A stretch of DNA of 64,000 nucleotides, from the NCBI RefSeq assembly GCF_000403435.2, contig NZ_KE159703.1, positions 456,765 to 520,764 on the forward strand, given 5' to 3'. Origin of the DNA: Oscillibacter sp. 1-3. Lineage in GTDB: Bacteria; Bacillota; Clostridia; Oscillospirales; Oscillospiraceae. A program made the position numbers and the translations under genes. Within the stretch, counting starts at the first letter, position 1. The number at the start of each line of letters is the position of its first letter. The notes under the pieces are model-generated. The model did not search any database. It worked only from the letters and a program-made list of their open reading frames with translations, and had not been told where the DNA came from. Shown here piece after piece: positions 16,430 through 26,070 of this stretch.

Positions 16430-19144
16430 ATGCCCCGGATCATATTCAAGTGTCCCTACCTCAAGCCGGGGACAGAGAGAGCCGCCGCCCACCTGGGCAA
16501 CTACGTCCGCTATGTCGCCACCCGTGATGGCGTGGAGAAGCTCACACCGGACAAGGCCGCCCTGCCTGCCACCAAAAAACAGCAGGCCATGGTGGAGCAG
16601 CTCCTGCGGGATTTTCCATTGAGCCGCGGGATGTTTGAGTATGAGGACTACCAATCCTCCCCCACCCGCGCCGCCGCCTCGGAGTTTATCACCAGAGCGC
16701 TCGAAGACAACTACGACCAGATTGCAAAGCGTGAGAACTATGTCAGCTACATCGCCAAGCGGCCCCGTGCGGAGCGGATCGGCACGCACGGTCTGTTCAA
16801 CGGCACAGGCGATGTGCTGGAGCTGTCCAGGATCGCAGAAGAGGTGGCGAACCACCCCGGCAATGTATGGCTGCCCATTATCTCCCTGCGCAGAGAGGAC
16901 GCCGCCCGCCTCGGCTACGACAGCGCCAAACATTGGCAGGCCCTCCTCACCTCCTACGCTCCGCAGATCGCGGAGGCCATGCGGATTCCCTGGAACCAGT
17001 TCCGCTGGTATGCCTCCTACCACGACGAGGGATCGCACCCTCATGTCCACATGGTCTGCTGCAGCGCGGACGGACGCTCCGGCTTTCTGGATCAGGAGGG
17101 CATCGCCAAAATAAAGTCCGGACTGGCAAAGAATATCTTCCGCCAGGAGCTGACGGAGATCTACCGGCAGCAGACCCAGCGGCGGGATGATCTGGTGCGG
17201 CAGTCTGGCGAGGTCATGAAAGAGCTGACCCGGCAGATGTTCTCCGGCACGTTGGAGAACCCGCACATTGAGCAGCTCATGGGCGAGTTGTCCCAGCGGC
17301 TGAAAAGCACCTCCGACAGAAAGCAGTACGGTTATCTGAAGGCGCCGCTGAAAGCAATTGTGGATGAGATCGTAAACGAGCTGGCAAAGGACTCCCGTGT
17401 GACCGCTGCCTACGACCTGTGGTATCAGCTGCGGGAAGAAGTGCTGCGGACATACAAGGATGACCTGCCAGACCGTCTCTCCCTCTCACAGCAGAAGGAG
17501 TTCAAACGGATCAAGAATCTGGTGATTGAGGAGGCGGTGCGGCTGGGTGAGCATACTGAGGTATTCGCGCCGGCGGATACCCAGGAGCCGTCGCAGGCCG
17601 GCGGGGACGCCGGCCCTGAGCCGGAGGCAGAACCGGCGGATACGCCGGAGGCGTCTGACGAAGCGCCGCCTGCCGTGGTATGGAGCAGGAGATACAAACA
17701 GGCGCGGTCTTTTTTACTTGGGGATGACGATACGCCCCAGGATCACAAGCAAGCCTGCAGCCTCTTCATGGAGGAGGCCCTCGGCGGCAACGCCCTCGCC
17801 ATGCACGACCTGGGCAGAATGCTTGCGGACGGCACTGGCGTGGGCGTTGATCCGGAGCAGTCTCATGCGTGGTACGCCAAGGCGCTCTCTGCCTTCCAGA
17901 CCGTGGAGCGGCAGCACCCCAGCCGCTATGTGGAGTACCGCATCGGGAAAATGTGCGCTGGCGGGCTTGGGACGGAGCAGGACAATGAAACGGCCGCAAA
18001 GTGGTTTTCCAAAGCGGCTGAACAGCAGCACAAGTATGCGCAATACGCCCTTGCCGGACTGTACAGCCAGGGCAAAGGTGTGCCGCAGGATGATGAAATG
18101 GCGCTGGAGCTGTATACCCTTGCCGCGGCACAGGGTGTTCCCTATGCCGCATGGGAGCTGGGGAAACGGTATCGGGACGGCGTTGGCTGCACCGCAGATG
18201 ACCGCCAGTCCGCCCGGTATTTTTCCATGGCCTATCAGGGCTTCCGGACGCTGGCAGATCAGCGCCCCGATGACCGGCTCCAATACCGCATCGGCTGGAT
18301 GCTCCTGCACGGCGTAGGGACAGAGCGGGATGAGAGCGCTGCCTTGAGGTGGCTGGAGAAAGCTGCCGAACTGAAAAATCCCCATGCGGAGTATCAGATG
18401 GCAAAGCACATCCTTGCAGATCCCTCCGCCGCACCTGACCGAATCAATCAGGCGGTTGTCTGGCTGACCCATGCGGCGGAAGCTGGGCTGGACTATGCCC
18501 AGTACGCCCTCGGCAAGCTGTATCGTGACGGCGGGCCGGTAGTGCAGGACACGATCCAGGCGGTGATCTGGTTCTCTCAAGCGGCAGAGCAGGGCAATGA
18601 GTACGCTATGTACGCCCTTGGAAAACTGTACTTGGAGATAGATCATCCCTCTGCCGCTCTGTGCTGGTTCCAGCAATCCGCCAAGTTGGGAAACCAGTTT
18701 GCGCAGTACCGGCTGGGCAAGCTGCTTTTGAGCGGCGATGGCGTGGCAAAGGATACCGTGGACGCTGTCCGCTGGCTGACGGAGTCTGCGGAACAGGGCA
18801 ACCAGTACGCGCAGTACGCCCTGGGCAAGCTGTACCTGTTGGGAAAGGATGTTCCACAGAACAGGAAAGCCGCCGTCCGCTGGTTCACTTTGGCCGCAGA
18901 GCAGGGCAATGAGTACGCCCGGTTTTTCCTGGACCACGTGGACGACTCGTCCTCCCTCTTCGCCAGCGCCACCCGGCTTCTCCACCACATGGGCCGCATC
19001 TTCCAGGATCAGGCCCCGCCATCAACAGGCGGGATCTCCTTCGTGGACAGCAAATTGAGGAGGAAGATCAGAGAGAAGAAGATCGCCATGGGCCACAAGC
19101 CGGATGACCATGAAGAACCGGAGATCACGCAGCGGCAGCTATGA
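16430..19144 (+). CDS. MOBP-type relaxase fused to Sel1 repeats
   Basis: The relaxase nicks oriT, stays bound to the 5' end and leads the strand through the channel. In this 904-residue protein the N-terminal 300 residues carry the catalytic region: Tyr-rich stretches (NYVRYVATRDGVEKL, NYVSYIAKRP) and the metal site YHDEGSHPHVHMVC with His at 198, 203, 205 and 207. An acidic linker follows (about 375-420), then roughly eleven Sel1-type repeats to about residue 860, for example AEQGNEYAMYALGKLYLE. Sel1 solenoids bind proteins, so this half may dock the relaxase to VirD4. The product is complete. Confidence 0.88.
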   Translation: MPRIIFKCPYLKPGTERAAAHLGNYVRYVATRDGVEKLTPDKAALPATKKQQAMVEQLLRDFPLSRGMFEYEDYQSSPTRAAASEFITRALEDNYDQIAKRENYVSYIAKRPRAERIGTHGLFNGTGDVLELSRIAEEVANHPGNVWLPIISLRREDAARLGYDSAKHWQALLTSYAPQIAEAMRIPWNQFRWYASYHDEGSHPHVHMVCCSADGRSGFLDQEGIAKIKSGLAKNIFRQELTEIYRQQTQRRDDLVRQSGEVMKELTRQMFSGTLENPHIEQLMGELSQRLKSTSDRKQYGYLKAPLKAIVDEIVNELAKDSRVTAAYDLWYQLREEVLRTYKDDLPDRLSLSQQKEFKRIKNLVIEEAVRLGEHTEVFAPADTQEPSQAGGDAGPEPEAEPADTPEASDEAPPAVVWSRRYKQARSFLLGDDDTPQDHKQACSLFMEEALGGNALAMHDLGRMLADGTGVGVDPEQSHAWYAKALSAFQTVERQHPSRYVEYRIGKMCAGGLGTEQDNETAAKWFSKAAEQQHKYAQYALAGLYSQGKGVPQDDEMALELYTLAAAQGVPYAAWELGKRYRDGVGCTADDRQSARYFSMAYQGFRTLADQRPDDRLQYRIGWMLLHGVGTERDESAALRWLEKAAELKNPHAEYQMAKHILADPSAAPDRINQAVVWLTHAAEAGLDYAQYALGKLYRDGGPVVQDTIQAVIWFSQAAEQGNEYAMYALGKLYLEIDHPSAALCWFQQSAKLGNQFAQYRLGKLLLSGDGVAKDTVDAVRWLTESAEQGNQYAQYALGKLYLLGKDVPQNRKAAVRWFTLAAEQGNEYARFFLDHVDDSSSLFASATRLLHHMGRIFQDQAPPSTGGISFVDSKLRRKIREKKIAMGHKPDDHEEPEITQRQL

Positions 19145-19150
19145 GACATC

Positions 19151-19177
19151 AAAAAGGGACGGCTCATCAGCCGTCCC
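19151..19177 (-). terminator. Terminator for the reverse-strand cargo
   Basis: GGGACGGCT and AGCCGTCCC make a perfect nine-base stem with a four-base loop. On the minus strand it is followed by TTTTT, ending transcription from the gene at 19256; on the plus strand it stands 12 bases after the relaxase stop and may also slow read-through. Confidence 0.8.
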
Positions 19178-19255
19178 CAGTCATATATACAGCCCTGCTT
19201 TTTCTGCGCGAACTTGGGTTTGGAAATGGAAGCAAGTCACTTTTTTAACATGACT

Positions 19256-19633
19256 CTACCAATCTACGTATTCCGCTTTTTTCAATTCGTCCAGCCTTAC
19301 GACAAAGCCGGCAAGATTTTCACAAAACATCCTGTCACCATCTATCACACCGTAGATACGCTCAGCCTGTTCCTCAACAGGAATTTCATCGTTTGAGGAT
19401 ATGGTTATTGTGTATATATAGCCGCAGAGTGAAACGCCCTCTTTCTTGGCAAAAATATCTGCTTTCAGTCTGCTGGTGCCGTCTGGCAGCCGTTCATTGT
19501 CGCACGCCATGATAATATCCAGTGTCAGGTCACTGTTGATCCCTATTTCACTAAGGGACAATTCAAAGGAAAAGCAGCGGCGGTCAAACATCTCAATATT
19601 GCGTTTATCAAAAATCGGAAGAAATGCTTCCAT
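19256..19633 (-). CDS. Small acidic protein of unknown function
   Basis: The ATG at 19633 is chosen because GGAGGT lies 7 bases upstream; the product has 125 residues. It is beta-rich and acidic, with FDRRCFSFELSLSEIGINSD and DIFAKKEGVSLCGYIYTITI, no signal peptide and no membrane segment. I do not recognise it with confidence. It is the last gene of a reverse-strand group between the relaxase and the TOPRIM protein gene and is followed by a proper terminator, so it probably has its own expression signals. Confidence 0.55.
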   Translation of the reverse strand: MEAFLPIFDKRNIEMFDRRCFSFELSLSEIGINSDLTLDIIMACDNERLPDGTSRLKADIFAKKEGVSLCGYIYTITISSNDEIPVEEQAERIYGVIDGDRMFCENLAGFVVRLDELKKAEYVDW

Positions 19634-19711
19634 GGGTATTACCTCCAATGTTGTTTCTCCAAGCATATCAGAAATGAGTTTGTGCCGCAGGCCGTTCCTG
19701 CGGCATTGGGA

Positions 19712-19957
19712 TCACACGCTGAAATTCAGCTGGTGATAATATCCGTCGAAGACATGGGCGATGGGCTTGTCCGCCACATCGGGCCGCTCCGGGTCGTACA
19801 GCAGGTGGCCAACCTTATAGACCACACCGTTGATCATGACAGGCTCTCCCGCTGTGCGCCCGCCGAAGCGGGTCAGCCATGCCAGCGCCTCCCGCACCGT
19901 GCAGCCCCGCCGCAGTTCCCCGCTCTCATCCCATATCGGATCATAACTCAGCTCCAT
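19712..19957 (-). CDS. Small ICE protein, 81 residues
   Basis: The short protein reads MELSYDPIWDESGELRRGCT and ends HVFDGYYHQLNFSV. It contains an SYDPIWDE opening and a YKVGHLLYDPERPDVADKP middle. It looks conserved in style but I cannot name a family. GAAAGGA lies about 9 bases upstream of the ATG. A gap of 78 bases separates it from the next reverse-strand gene, so the pair may be one short operon. Confidence 0.5.
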   Translation of the reverse strand: MELSYDPIWDESGELRRGCTVREALAWLTRFGGRTAGEPVMINGVVYKVGHLLYDPERPDVADKPIAHVFDGYYHQLNFSV

Positions 19958-20130
19958 ACACTACATCCTTTCCTCCTGTAAAAAACAGCCGCTGCATATT
20001 ATAGCCGGAGTGCCGGAGAAAAGCAATGTTCGGGATGGAGAAAAAAGATTGGAATATTTTGTATGGTCCATGGGGCGATTGCGGATTGACAAATCGAAAC
20101 TCGCCGGCGGGGTATGTTTCGCGCGGCGTT

Positions 20131-20949
20131 CTACGCCTGCTTTTTGCCGTGGCAGTACCAGAAGAGACAGCCCAGGCCCGCGCCGCCCAGGATGTTTCCC
20201 ACTGTCACCGGCAGGAGATTTCGCAGCAAAAAGTCTCCCCAGGTCAGAGCGGTCAAGTCCACGCCCGCCTCCGCCGCCAGGGACACGTATGCGGGGACCG
20301 TCCGGGCAAAGAGCCCTGCGGGTATGTAGAAGAGGTTGGCGACGCAGTGTTCAAAGCCGCAGATGACGAAAAAGGCCACCGGCAGATAGGCCCCCACCAC
20401 CCTGCCTGTCAGATCCTTGGCGGACAGGGACAGCAGCACCCCGGCTGTCACAAGGATGTTGCAGAGGATGCCCAGGATTACAGCGTTCCCCGCCGGAAGC
20501 GCACATTTCCCGGCCGCCAGCTTCATGGTGAACACCGCCAGCTGTCCTCCGGAGTAGTTCAGCTGTCCTCCAAAAGCACAGCCGGCAGCTGTCAGCATGG
20601 CGCCCACGGCGTTGCCGAAGTAGACTACGCACCAATTTTTCAGCATCCCGCCCGCTGTGGCCTGACGGTCCAACAGGGAGATGACGATCAGCGTATTGCC
20701 GGTAAAGAGCTCCGCTCCCGTCAGGATCACCATCGCCAAGCCAAAGGGAAACAGCAGCCCGCAGACAATGCGGGCTGCGCCTACATTGGCGATGGAGTGG
20801 GCCGCGGTGTTGGTCACCGCCCCGCCCATGGCGATGAAGAATCCGGCCAGCACCGCCAGAAGAAACATCTTTTCGATAGGCATCCGAGTCTTGTTCCGGC
20901 CTGCCAAAGCATAGTTGGCGGCGCACTCCGCCGGGGTGAAGAGGTTCAT
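20131..20949 (-). CDS. Formate/nitrite transporter family channel
   Basis: FNT-family proteins are pentameric membrane channels for formate, nitrite or hydrosulfide. The chosen ATG has AGGAAG upstream and gives 272 residues, the normal family length. Six hydrophobic segments are visible, with the family signatures FLLAVLAGFFIAMGG, LFTGNTLIV, NWCVVYFGNAVGA and CNILVTAGV, plus the conserved CGFEHCVANLFYIPAG. Which anion it carries cannot be told. This is metabolic cargo and not part of the transfer machinery; it lies 31 bases after a MazEF module, perhaps sharing its promoter. Confidence 0.88.
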   Translation of the reverse strand: MNLFTPAECAANYALAGRNKTRMPIEKMFLLAVLAGFFIAMGGAVTNTAAHSIANVGAARIVCGLLFPFGLAMVILTGAELFTGNTLIVISLLDRQATAGGMLKNWCVVYFGNAVGAMLTAAGCAFGGQLNYSGGQLAVFTMKLAAGKCALPAGNAVILGILCNILVTAGVLLSLSAKDLTGRVVGAYLPVAFFVICGFEHCVANLFYIPAGLFARTVPAYVSLAAEAGVDLTALTWGDFLLRNLLPVTVGNILGGAGLGCLFWYCHGKKQA

Positions 20950-20980
20950 GGCAAATCCACTTCCTGTATTGATATGCGGA

Positions 20981-21319
20981 TCACCGGATCTCAATGAAGC
21001 CAGTGATGATGTCCACCGCTTCCGCCGTCAAGGCCGCCGGCGCTTTCTCTACAAAGGAGGCATTCCGGCTGTTCAGATCCAGCATCCGCGCCTGATCACA
21101 GAGCACTACACCGTCCGTCTTCACCGTCCCCTCCAGCCGGATGTGAAACGGATGTCCTTTGTCCGTATGGGTAATGGGGCAGACCATGGTGAGACTGCTG
21201 ATCCGGTTGAACAGATTGTTGCTGACCACAAGGGCCGGACGGCGGCCGCGCTGCTCATGGCCCGCCTGGGGATCAAAATCCAGGTAGACAATGTCCCCCT
21301 GCTCAAAAATGGTCACCAT
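20981..21319 (-). CDS. mazF: MazF/PemK-family toxin
   Basis: MazF toxins are sequence-specific mRNA endonucleases. The 112-residue product has the family start FEQGDIVYLDFDPQAGHEQRGRRPALVVSNN, the conserved VCPITHT and the DQARMLDL region. It overlaps the antitoxin gene by 7 bases, the usual antitoxin-toxin order. Such modules stabilise mobile elements by post-segregational killing. It is complete. Confidence 0.9.
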   Translation of the reverse strand: MVTIFEQGDIVYLDFDPQAGHEQRGRRPALVVSNNLFNRISSLTMVCPITHTDKGHPFHIRLEGTVKTDGVVLCDQARMLDLNSRNASFVEKAPAALTAEAVDIITGFIEIR

Positions 21320-21576
21320 ACCTCATCACCTGACCTCCCGCCCCAATCGACTTCCTGATCATTCAGCCGCGGGATCTCCTCTATGGGTCTGCCATAAAAC
21401 GCGGTCAGCCGCTCCTCCAGTGTGCGGTGCCCGAATCCGGCCTTTTTTATATGGATGCCGCCGTCAGCCTGGGTCAGCTCCACCCGGTCATTTTCCCGCA
21501 AGCCTAACGCATCCAATAGTGCCTTGGGAATCCGCAGGCCCTGGCTGTTGCCCCATTTTTGAATCGTCGCGTACAT
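21313..21576 (-). CDS. mazE: MazE-like antitoxin, AbrB/SpoVT fold
   Basis: The 87-residue antitoxin begins MYATIQKWGNSQGLRIPKAL, the swapped-hairpin AbrB DNA-binding domain, and ends in an acidic tail (RPIEEIPRLNDQEVDWGG) that should cover the toxin active site. ACCTCC on the plus strand places a good ribosome binding site before this ATG; an upstream start is less likely. A consensus promoter with AT-rich repeated half-sites lies immediately upstream, fitting autorepression by the MazEF complex. Confidence 0.88.
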   Translation of the reverse strand: MYATIQKWGNSQGLRIPKALLDALGLRENDRVELTQADGGIHIKKAGFGHRTLEERLTAFYGRPIEEIPRLNDQEVDWGGRSGDEVW

Positions 21577-21595
21577 GAAAACACCTCCCAAAAGC

Positions 21596-21624
21596 AGTAT
21601 ATACAAAGTATAAACAGAAGTCAA
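21596..21624 (-). promoter_or_regulatory. mazEF promoter with probable operator
   Basis: On the minus strand TTGACT, 17 bases and TATACT form a near-consensus promoter 20 bases before the mazE start. The repeated GTTTATAC/GTATATAC half-sites across the spacer and -10 box look like an autoregulatory operator. Confidence 0.7.
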
Positions 21625-21654
21625 CAGGATATGTATATTTCAGAGGTGATTGAA

Positions 21655-23094
21655 ATGCCCTATATCCATTTTACCGAAGAACAGAAGCTCCGGGCGGCCT
21701 CTGTGGATCTGGTGGAATTCCTTCGCTGCCAGGGGGAAAAGCTGATCCCCTCCGGACCGGAGTACCGCCTGTCCAGCGACCACAGCGTCACCGTCCGCGG
21801 CAATGAGTGGTACGATCATGCCGCAAAGCAGGGCGGCGGTCCCATCTCCTTTGTCCAGCAGTTCTATAACCTCTCCTACCCGGAGGCCGTCACCCGTCTG
21901 CTTGGCGGGGCACAGGGCACTGTCCATGCCCCCGCGCCAAAGCAGAAGGAGAAACCCAAGAGAGAGTTTACCCTTCCGCCCGCCAACCGGGATATGCGCC
22001 GGGTATACGCCTACCTGCTGAACCGCCGCTTCCTGGACCGGGACGTAGTCAGCGCTTTTGTCCGGGCAGGTCTGCTGTATGAGAGCCGCGAAATTTCCAA
22101 GGACAAGACCAGGGAGTACCACAACGCCGTCTTCGTCGGCAGGGACGGGGACGGCGCTGCCCGCCATGCCCACAAGCGCAGTGTCAACGACATCGGCAAG
22201 ACTTTCCGTATCAACATAGAGGGCAGCGATCCCCGGTGCAGTTTCCACCACACCGGCTCCAGCAATCGGCTCTATGTCTTTGAAGCTCCTATCGATCTGC
22301 TGTCCTTCCTCACCCGGTATCCCAGAGGCTGGCAGGAGCACAGCTTCGTCGCCCTCTGCGGCACCAGTGAACATGCCATGCTCTGGATGCTGGAACGAAA
22401 TCCCAACCTCCGCACCGTCTGCCTCTGCCTGGACCACGACGCGGCGGGCATCGAGGCCAGTGGGCGGCTGACCGAAATTCTTCATAAACACGGCTATGAC
22501 GAGGTTGGAGTGATCCAGCCGGAGCACAAGGACTGGAACGAGGACCTCAAAGCCCACCGGAGCCTCCCCGCACAGGCGGCGGAGGAGCATCCTCAGCTCA
22601 TCATCTCGCCGGAGGTCTGCGGCAGGATCAGCCGGCGCGTAGAGGGCTCCCGCAGAGACTACTGGGAACAGGATATTCCCAATCTCATCGACTACGCCAA
22701 AATCTGCTTTCGATGGAAGCAGTTCGACCGAGCCATGGAGTGCATGGAGCACGCGTCCGCCCTGGCGCTGGCGGTCTACGGACGGGAGCTGCGGCAAATG
22801 GGAGATCCGCGCTCTCCAGAGGAGCTGGCGGAGGTGCTGTACCGCCGCATCCTGCCGCATCAGAATCGGGGCAGCCTGCAGCGCCGCCCGGCGGAACTGG
22901 CAGCACAATTCCAAGGCGTGCTGGAAAAAGCTTCGGCTCCCGGCATCCGCGATGAGTCCGAGAAACGGGAGCTGGCGGACAGCTGGCTGGAGCTGGCAGC
23001 ATCCTTCGCCAAGGTGCCGGTCAAGTATGAGGCGGACATTTTGAAACAGCAGCAGAAACAAACACAGCAGCCAATACAACAGGAAATGGGGTAA
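21655..23094 (+). CDS. DUF3991/TOPRIM domain protein, primase-like
   Basis: These ICE proteins combine a degenerate CHC2-like region with a TOPRIM fold and are thought to act in DNA priming or processing after transfer. The ATG with AGAGGTGA upstream gives 479 residues. The order is: SSDHSVTVRGNEWYDHAAKQ with GGGPISFVQQFYNLSYPEAV (about 40-85), DUF3991 (about 110-200), TOPRIM with YVFEAPIDLLSF and CLCLDHDAAGIEA (about 205-300), then a helical tail ending in Gln-rich repeats. The zinc Cys residues of true primases are absent. It starts 79 bases from the divergent mazE and leads straight into VirD4. Confidence 0.78.
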   Translation: MPYIHFTEEQKLRAASVDLVEFLRCQGEKLIPSGPEYRLSSDHSVTVRGNEWYDHAAKQGGGPISFVQQFYNLSYPEAVTRLLGGAQGTVHAPAPKQKEKPKREFTLPPANRDMRRVYAYLLNRRFLDRDVVSAFVRAGLLYESREISKDKTREYHNAVFVGRDGDGAARHAHKRSVNDIGKTFRINIEGSDPRCSFHHTGSSNRLYVFEAPIDLLSFLTRYPRGWQEHSFVALCGTSEHAMLWMLERNPNLRTVCLCLDHDAAGIEASGRLTEILHKHGYDEVGVIQPEHKDWNEDLKAHRSLPAQAAEEHPQLIISPEVCGRISRRVEGSRRDYWEQDIPNLIDYAKICFRWKQFDRAMECMEHASALALAVYGRELRQMGDPRSPEELAEVLYRRILPHQNRGSLQRRPAELAAQFQGVLEKASAPGIRDESEKRELADSWLELAASFAKVPVKYEADILKQQQKQTQQPIQQEMG

Positions 23095-23098
23095 GCCT

Positions 23099-23407
23099 AT
23101 GACATCACAGACGATTATGCTGATTCTACTGGCAGGAGGAATGCTTCTGCTCATTGCCGCCGCCACGCATTTCTCTGGAAGCGGGAATCTGGACAATATC
23201 AAATCCAAAACCGTAGGAGACGGCCAGCACGGAACCGCCCGATGGGCCAACAAGAAAGAAATCCGGCAGACCTACCGGCACATCCCTTTCCATGTGTCCG
23301 AGTGGCGCTCGGGGAAGAACCTGCCCAAGGAACAGGGGCTGGTGCTGGGCTGCGCAGGAAAGAAGAACGCCGTCACCGCACTGGTGGACACGGACGATAT
23401 TCAGTGC
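23099..23407 (+). CDS. virD4: VirD4/TraG coupling protein, 5' exon
   Basis: VirD4 brings the relaxase-DNA complex to the channel. This 103-codon exon encodes an N-terminal membrane anchor (MLILLAGGMLLLIAAATHF) and the family text GQHGTARWANKKEIRQTYRH...KEQGLVLGCAGKKNAVTALV, ending DDIQC. It is cut by a group II intron beginning GTGCGC at 23408. Without splicing, the reading frame stops at 23425. Splicing joins it in frame to the exon at 26142, giving about 614 residues, a normal length. The exact splice points are inferred from intron end rules and frame. Confidence 0.82.
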
Positions 23408-24138
23408 GTGCGCTTCGTTTCTTGACAATCTGCGTAGAAATACGCAATAAAACAAGACAGATTTCGCAAGGAATCTGAACTCTATGCTTGATTGGGCAGG
23501 GGAAGTGCCTGCTAACCCCGGTGTGACGGGTAATCAAAACTCTAATACTCCGACGTGCGCCTATAGTGTCATATGGGACGTACGGAGCTCGGTGAAGAGC
23601 GGATACGTGGTCTGAGACGGCCATGCCCGCAGGAGGCTATAAATCGGTCATGTCCAGTATGTTTTGTTGCAACCGACATATGTCCTGAGTGTACGGCTCG
23701 TAAATGTCAGGATGGTAATACAGCCATCCGCCCCCATGCGGGGTACTGCCGCCGTTGAAATTTGCAATGGTGGAAAACGGCAGAAAACCGAAAAGGTCGA
23801 ATGTCTTTGGCAGAAGCTCACACCAGCCAAAGATGGCAGTCGGGCTAAAGGGACGGGCTAAAACCGATATGAAAAGCTAAAGCATAGGGAACGAAGGAAC
23901 CATGGACGGCACTTCATTCTGTTGAAGTAAGTAAAGTGGCACCTTTGCCGCGCAGGCAGGAAATGGCCTGCTAATCCATGGGGCAGCAGCCCGTAGTAGC
24001 GATGATGTCCGCAATAATAAGGCGGACGGAGCGAAGGGGCATAGTCAGTGTAGATTGTATGTGAACAGAAAGTCGAGGAAGCCGTAGGCATACCTGACTA
24101 AAACCAGAAACACCAATTCCGGAAAGGAGGCGGTGCGT

Positions 24139-26055
24139 ATGGCACAACAATTCGACTACCCGAAAACCGAAACCCAACTACGCGAAATCCAGGATAAGCT
24201 GTATCAGCACAGCAAGGAGGCTCGTGACGCAGGTGACCGCCCAGTGTTTAAGGGGCTTCTGGAAATCATGTCAGCAGAAGTAACCATTATCACAGCAATC
24301 CACAACATTAAAAGCAACCACGGCAGTGAAACTCCCGGTGTGGACTCCAAAACTATGCGCAATGATTATCTGCATAATCCTTTTTCCTGGGTAGTTAACG
24401 ATATTCAGAGCGCATTCAGACACTATGAACCACAGAAAATACGCCGGGTGTACATCGACAAACCAGGAAAATCCGAAAAGCGTCCGCTGGGTATTCCCAC
24501 TATACGGGATAGAATCGTACAGGAATGCATGAGAATCGTGCTGGAACCTATTTTTGAAGCACAGTTCTTTGCCCATTCCTACGGTTTTCGGCCCATGCGG
24601 GACGCACCTATGGCATTAGAACGAACAAAAGAACTTGTATTCAACACAGGCTATTACTGGATTGTCGAGGGAGACATCAGCAAATGCTTTGACCGCATAG
24701 ATCACTCTATTCTGCTAAAACGCCTATACCACATGGGCGTGAAGGACAGGCGGGTACTGCAAATCATCAAAGCTATGCTGAAAGCCGGGGTCATGGACGA
24801 ATGCGAGGTAAATACGGAAGGAACACCTCAGGGCGGATTGATTAGCCCATTGTTGGCAAATGTCTATTTGGATATCATGGATGAATGGATTACCAAACAA
24901 TGGGAATTAAAACACACCCAATATCAATACGCACAGGTACAAAGCCGATACGCCGCTATGCGGAAGAGAACGCATCTGATACCAGGCTGTCTTGTCAGAT
25001 ACGCAGACGACTTTGTTATCATCACTGATACCCGCGCCCACGCCGAGAATTGGAAGATACGGTTACAAACTTTTCTCCAAAACAAAATGAAACTGACATT
25101 ATCCCAAGAAAAAACGCTGATAACAGATATCCGAAAGAAACACATCAAATTTTTAGGTTATGAGTTCAAAATGGTTCGGGGGAAGTCCCGCCGGGGTTAC
25201 ATTCCACGGACGATTCCGGACCGGGACCGACTAAAGCGGAAAGCTGATAAAATCGCGGAGGACATCAAGAAAATCCCGCGCAATTACAGCCGGGAACAGA
25301 TGATTGGCGCAATGAACCGCATCAACAGCCAGATTAGAGGGATTATCCAATACTACCAGTGTTGCACATGGGTAAATATATCCATGCAGAAACACAGCAG
25401 GCGGCTGCAACTCACAGCAATGCGTCGACTGAGGCAGTATAAAGGGGAATGGATTCCGGCAAATGAAGTACAAAATCTTCCCCGTGTCCACCAGAAATAT
25501 AAGCAAAAGATTCCCTCAATCAAATACCGCGATATTTATGTAGGCTTCACCGCGCTTACCTTTTGCAGATGGGAACGCACTCCAGGTAAAAATCAAGCCG
25601 AAACACCTTATACTGAAGAAGGCAGACAGATACACTTTGAACGAACGAAGAAAAAGAAAATCCAGGCTCGGCTTGACGAAATGTATTCGGAGAAAACAGC
25701 TCAAATCATTCTCCACGGGAAATGGAACAAGCTCAATAATTTTGAGTTTATCATGAACAGGGCTTATGCCCTCAACCGCGACAAGCTTAAATGCCGTGTC
25801 TGCGGAGGGTGGCTCATTTCTGGTACTCCATATGCCCATCGCATTAACCCTAATCTCCCATTGAACAAGGTAAACAGGGTCAACAATCTGGTTTCGCTCC
25901 ATAAGAAATGCTTTATGGCGGTAAATGACCCCAACTATGATATTAACCAATTTGATGTAAAAGCTCAAAATAAAATCATCGGTTATAGGGAAAAACTGGT
26001 TATTTCACATACACGCAACAATCAATCTGCATTGATGGAGCGCCGTGTGCGGTGA
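24139..26055 (+). CDS. ltrA: Group II intron reverse transcriptase/maturase
   Basis: The protein splices its host intron and copies it into DNA during retrohoming. The 638 residues run: reverse transcriptase blocks (GIPTIRDRIVQECMRIVLEP, FDRIDHSILLK, and YADDF at about 288-292), thumb/maturase domain X (about 370-460), and an HNH endonuclease with KCRVCGGWL and later VNNLVSLHKKCF near the end. The YADD site and all zinc ligands seem intact, so it is probably mobile. GGAAAGGAGG precedes the chosen ATG; GTG at 24133 is an alternative. Confidence 0.95.
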   Translation: MAQQFDYPKTETQLREIQDKLYQHSKEARDAGDRPVFKGLLEIMSAEVTIITAIHNIKSNHGSETPGVDSKTMRNDYLHNPFSWVVNDIQSAFRHYEPQKIRRVYIDKPGKSEKRPLGIPTIRDRIVQECMRIVLEPIFEAQFFAHSYGFRPMRDAPMALERTKELVFNTGYYWIVEGDISKCFDRIDHSILLKRLYHMGVKDRRVLQIIKAMLKAGVMDECEVNTEGTPQGGLISPLLANVYLDIMDEWITKQWELKHTQYQYAQVQSRYAAMRKRTHLIPGCLVRYADDFVIITDTRAHAENWKIRLQTFLQNKMKLTLSQEKTLITDIRKKHIKFLGYEFKMVRGKSRRGYIPRTIPDRDRLKRKADKIAEDIKKIPRNYSREQMIGAMNRINSQIRGIIQYYQCCTWVNISMQKHSRRLQLTAMRRLRQYKGEWIPANEVQNLPRVHQKYKQKIPSIKYRDIYVGFTALTFCRWERTPGKNQAETPYTEEGRQIHFERTKKKKIQARLDEMYSEKTAQIILHGKWNKLNNFEFIMNRAYALNRDKLKCRVCGGWLISGTPYAHRINPNLPLNKVNRVNNLVSLHKKCFMAVNDPNYDINQFDVKAQNKIIGYREKLVISHTRNNQSALMERRVR

Positions 26056-26070
26056 AAGTCGCATGCACGG
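26043..26070 (+). ncRNA. Group II intron domain V
   Basis: CCGTGTGC, a GGTGAAAGTC middle and GCATGCACGG form the short catalytic hairpin of domain V, overlapping the maturase stop codon. Domain VI follows up to the intron end. Confidence 0.75.

Noticed and set aside
20026..20997. Plus-strand open frame of 323 codons opposite the formate/nitrite channel gene
   Set aside because: The minus strand gives a complete six-span channel; the plus frame has no start signal and no hydrophobic pattern.
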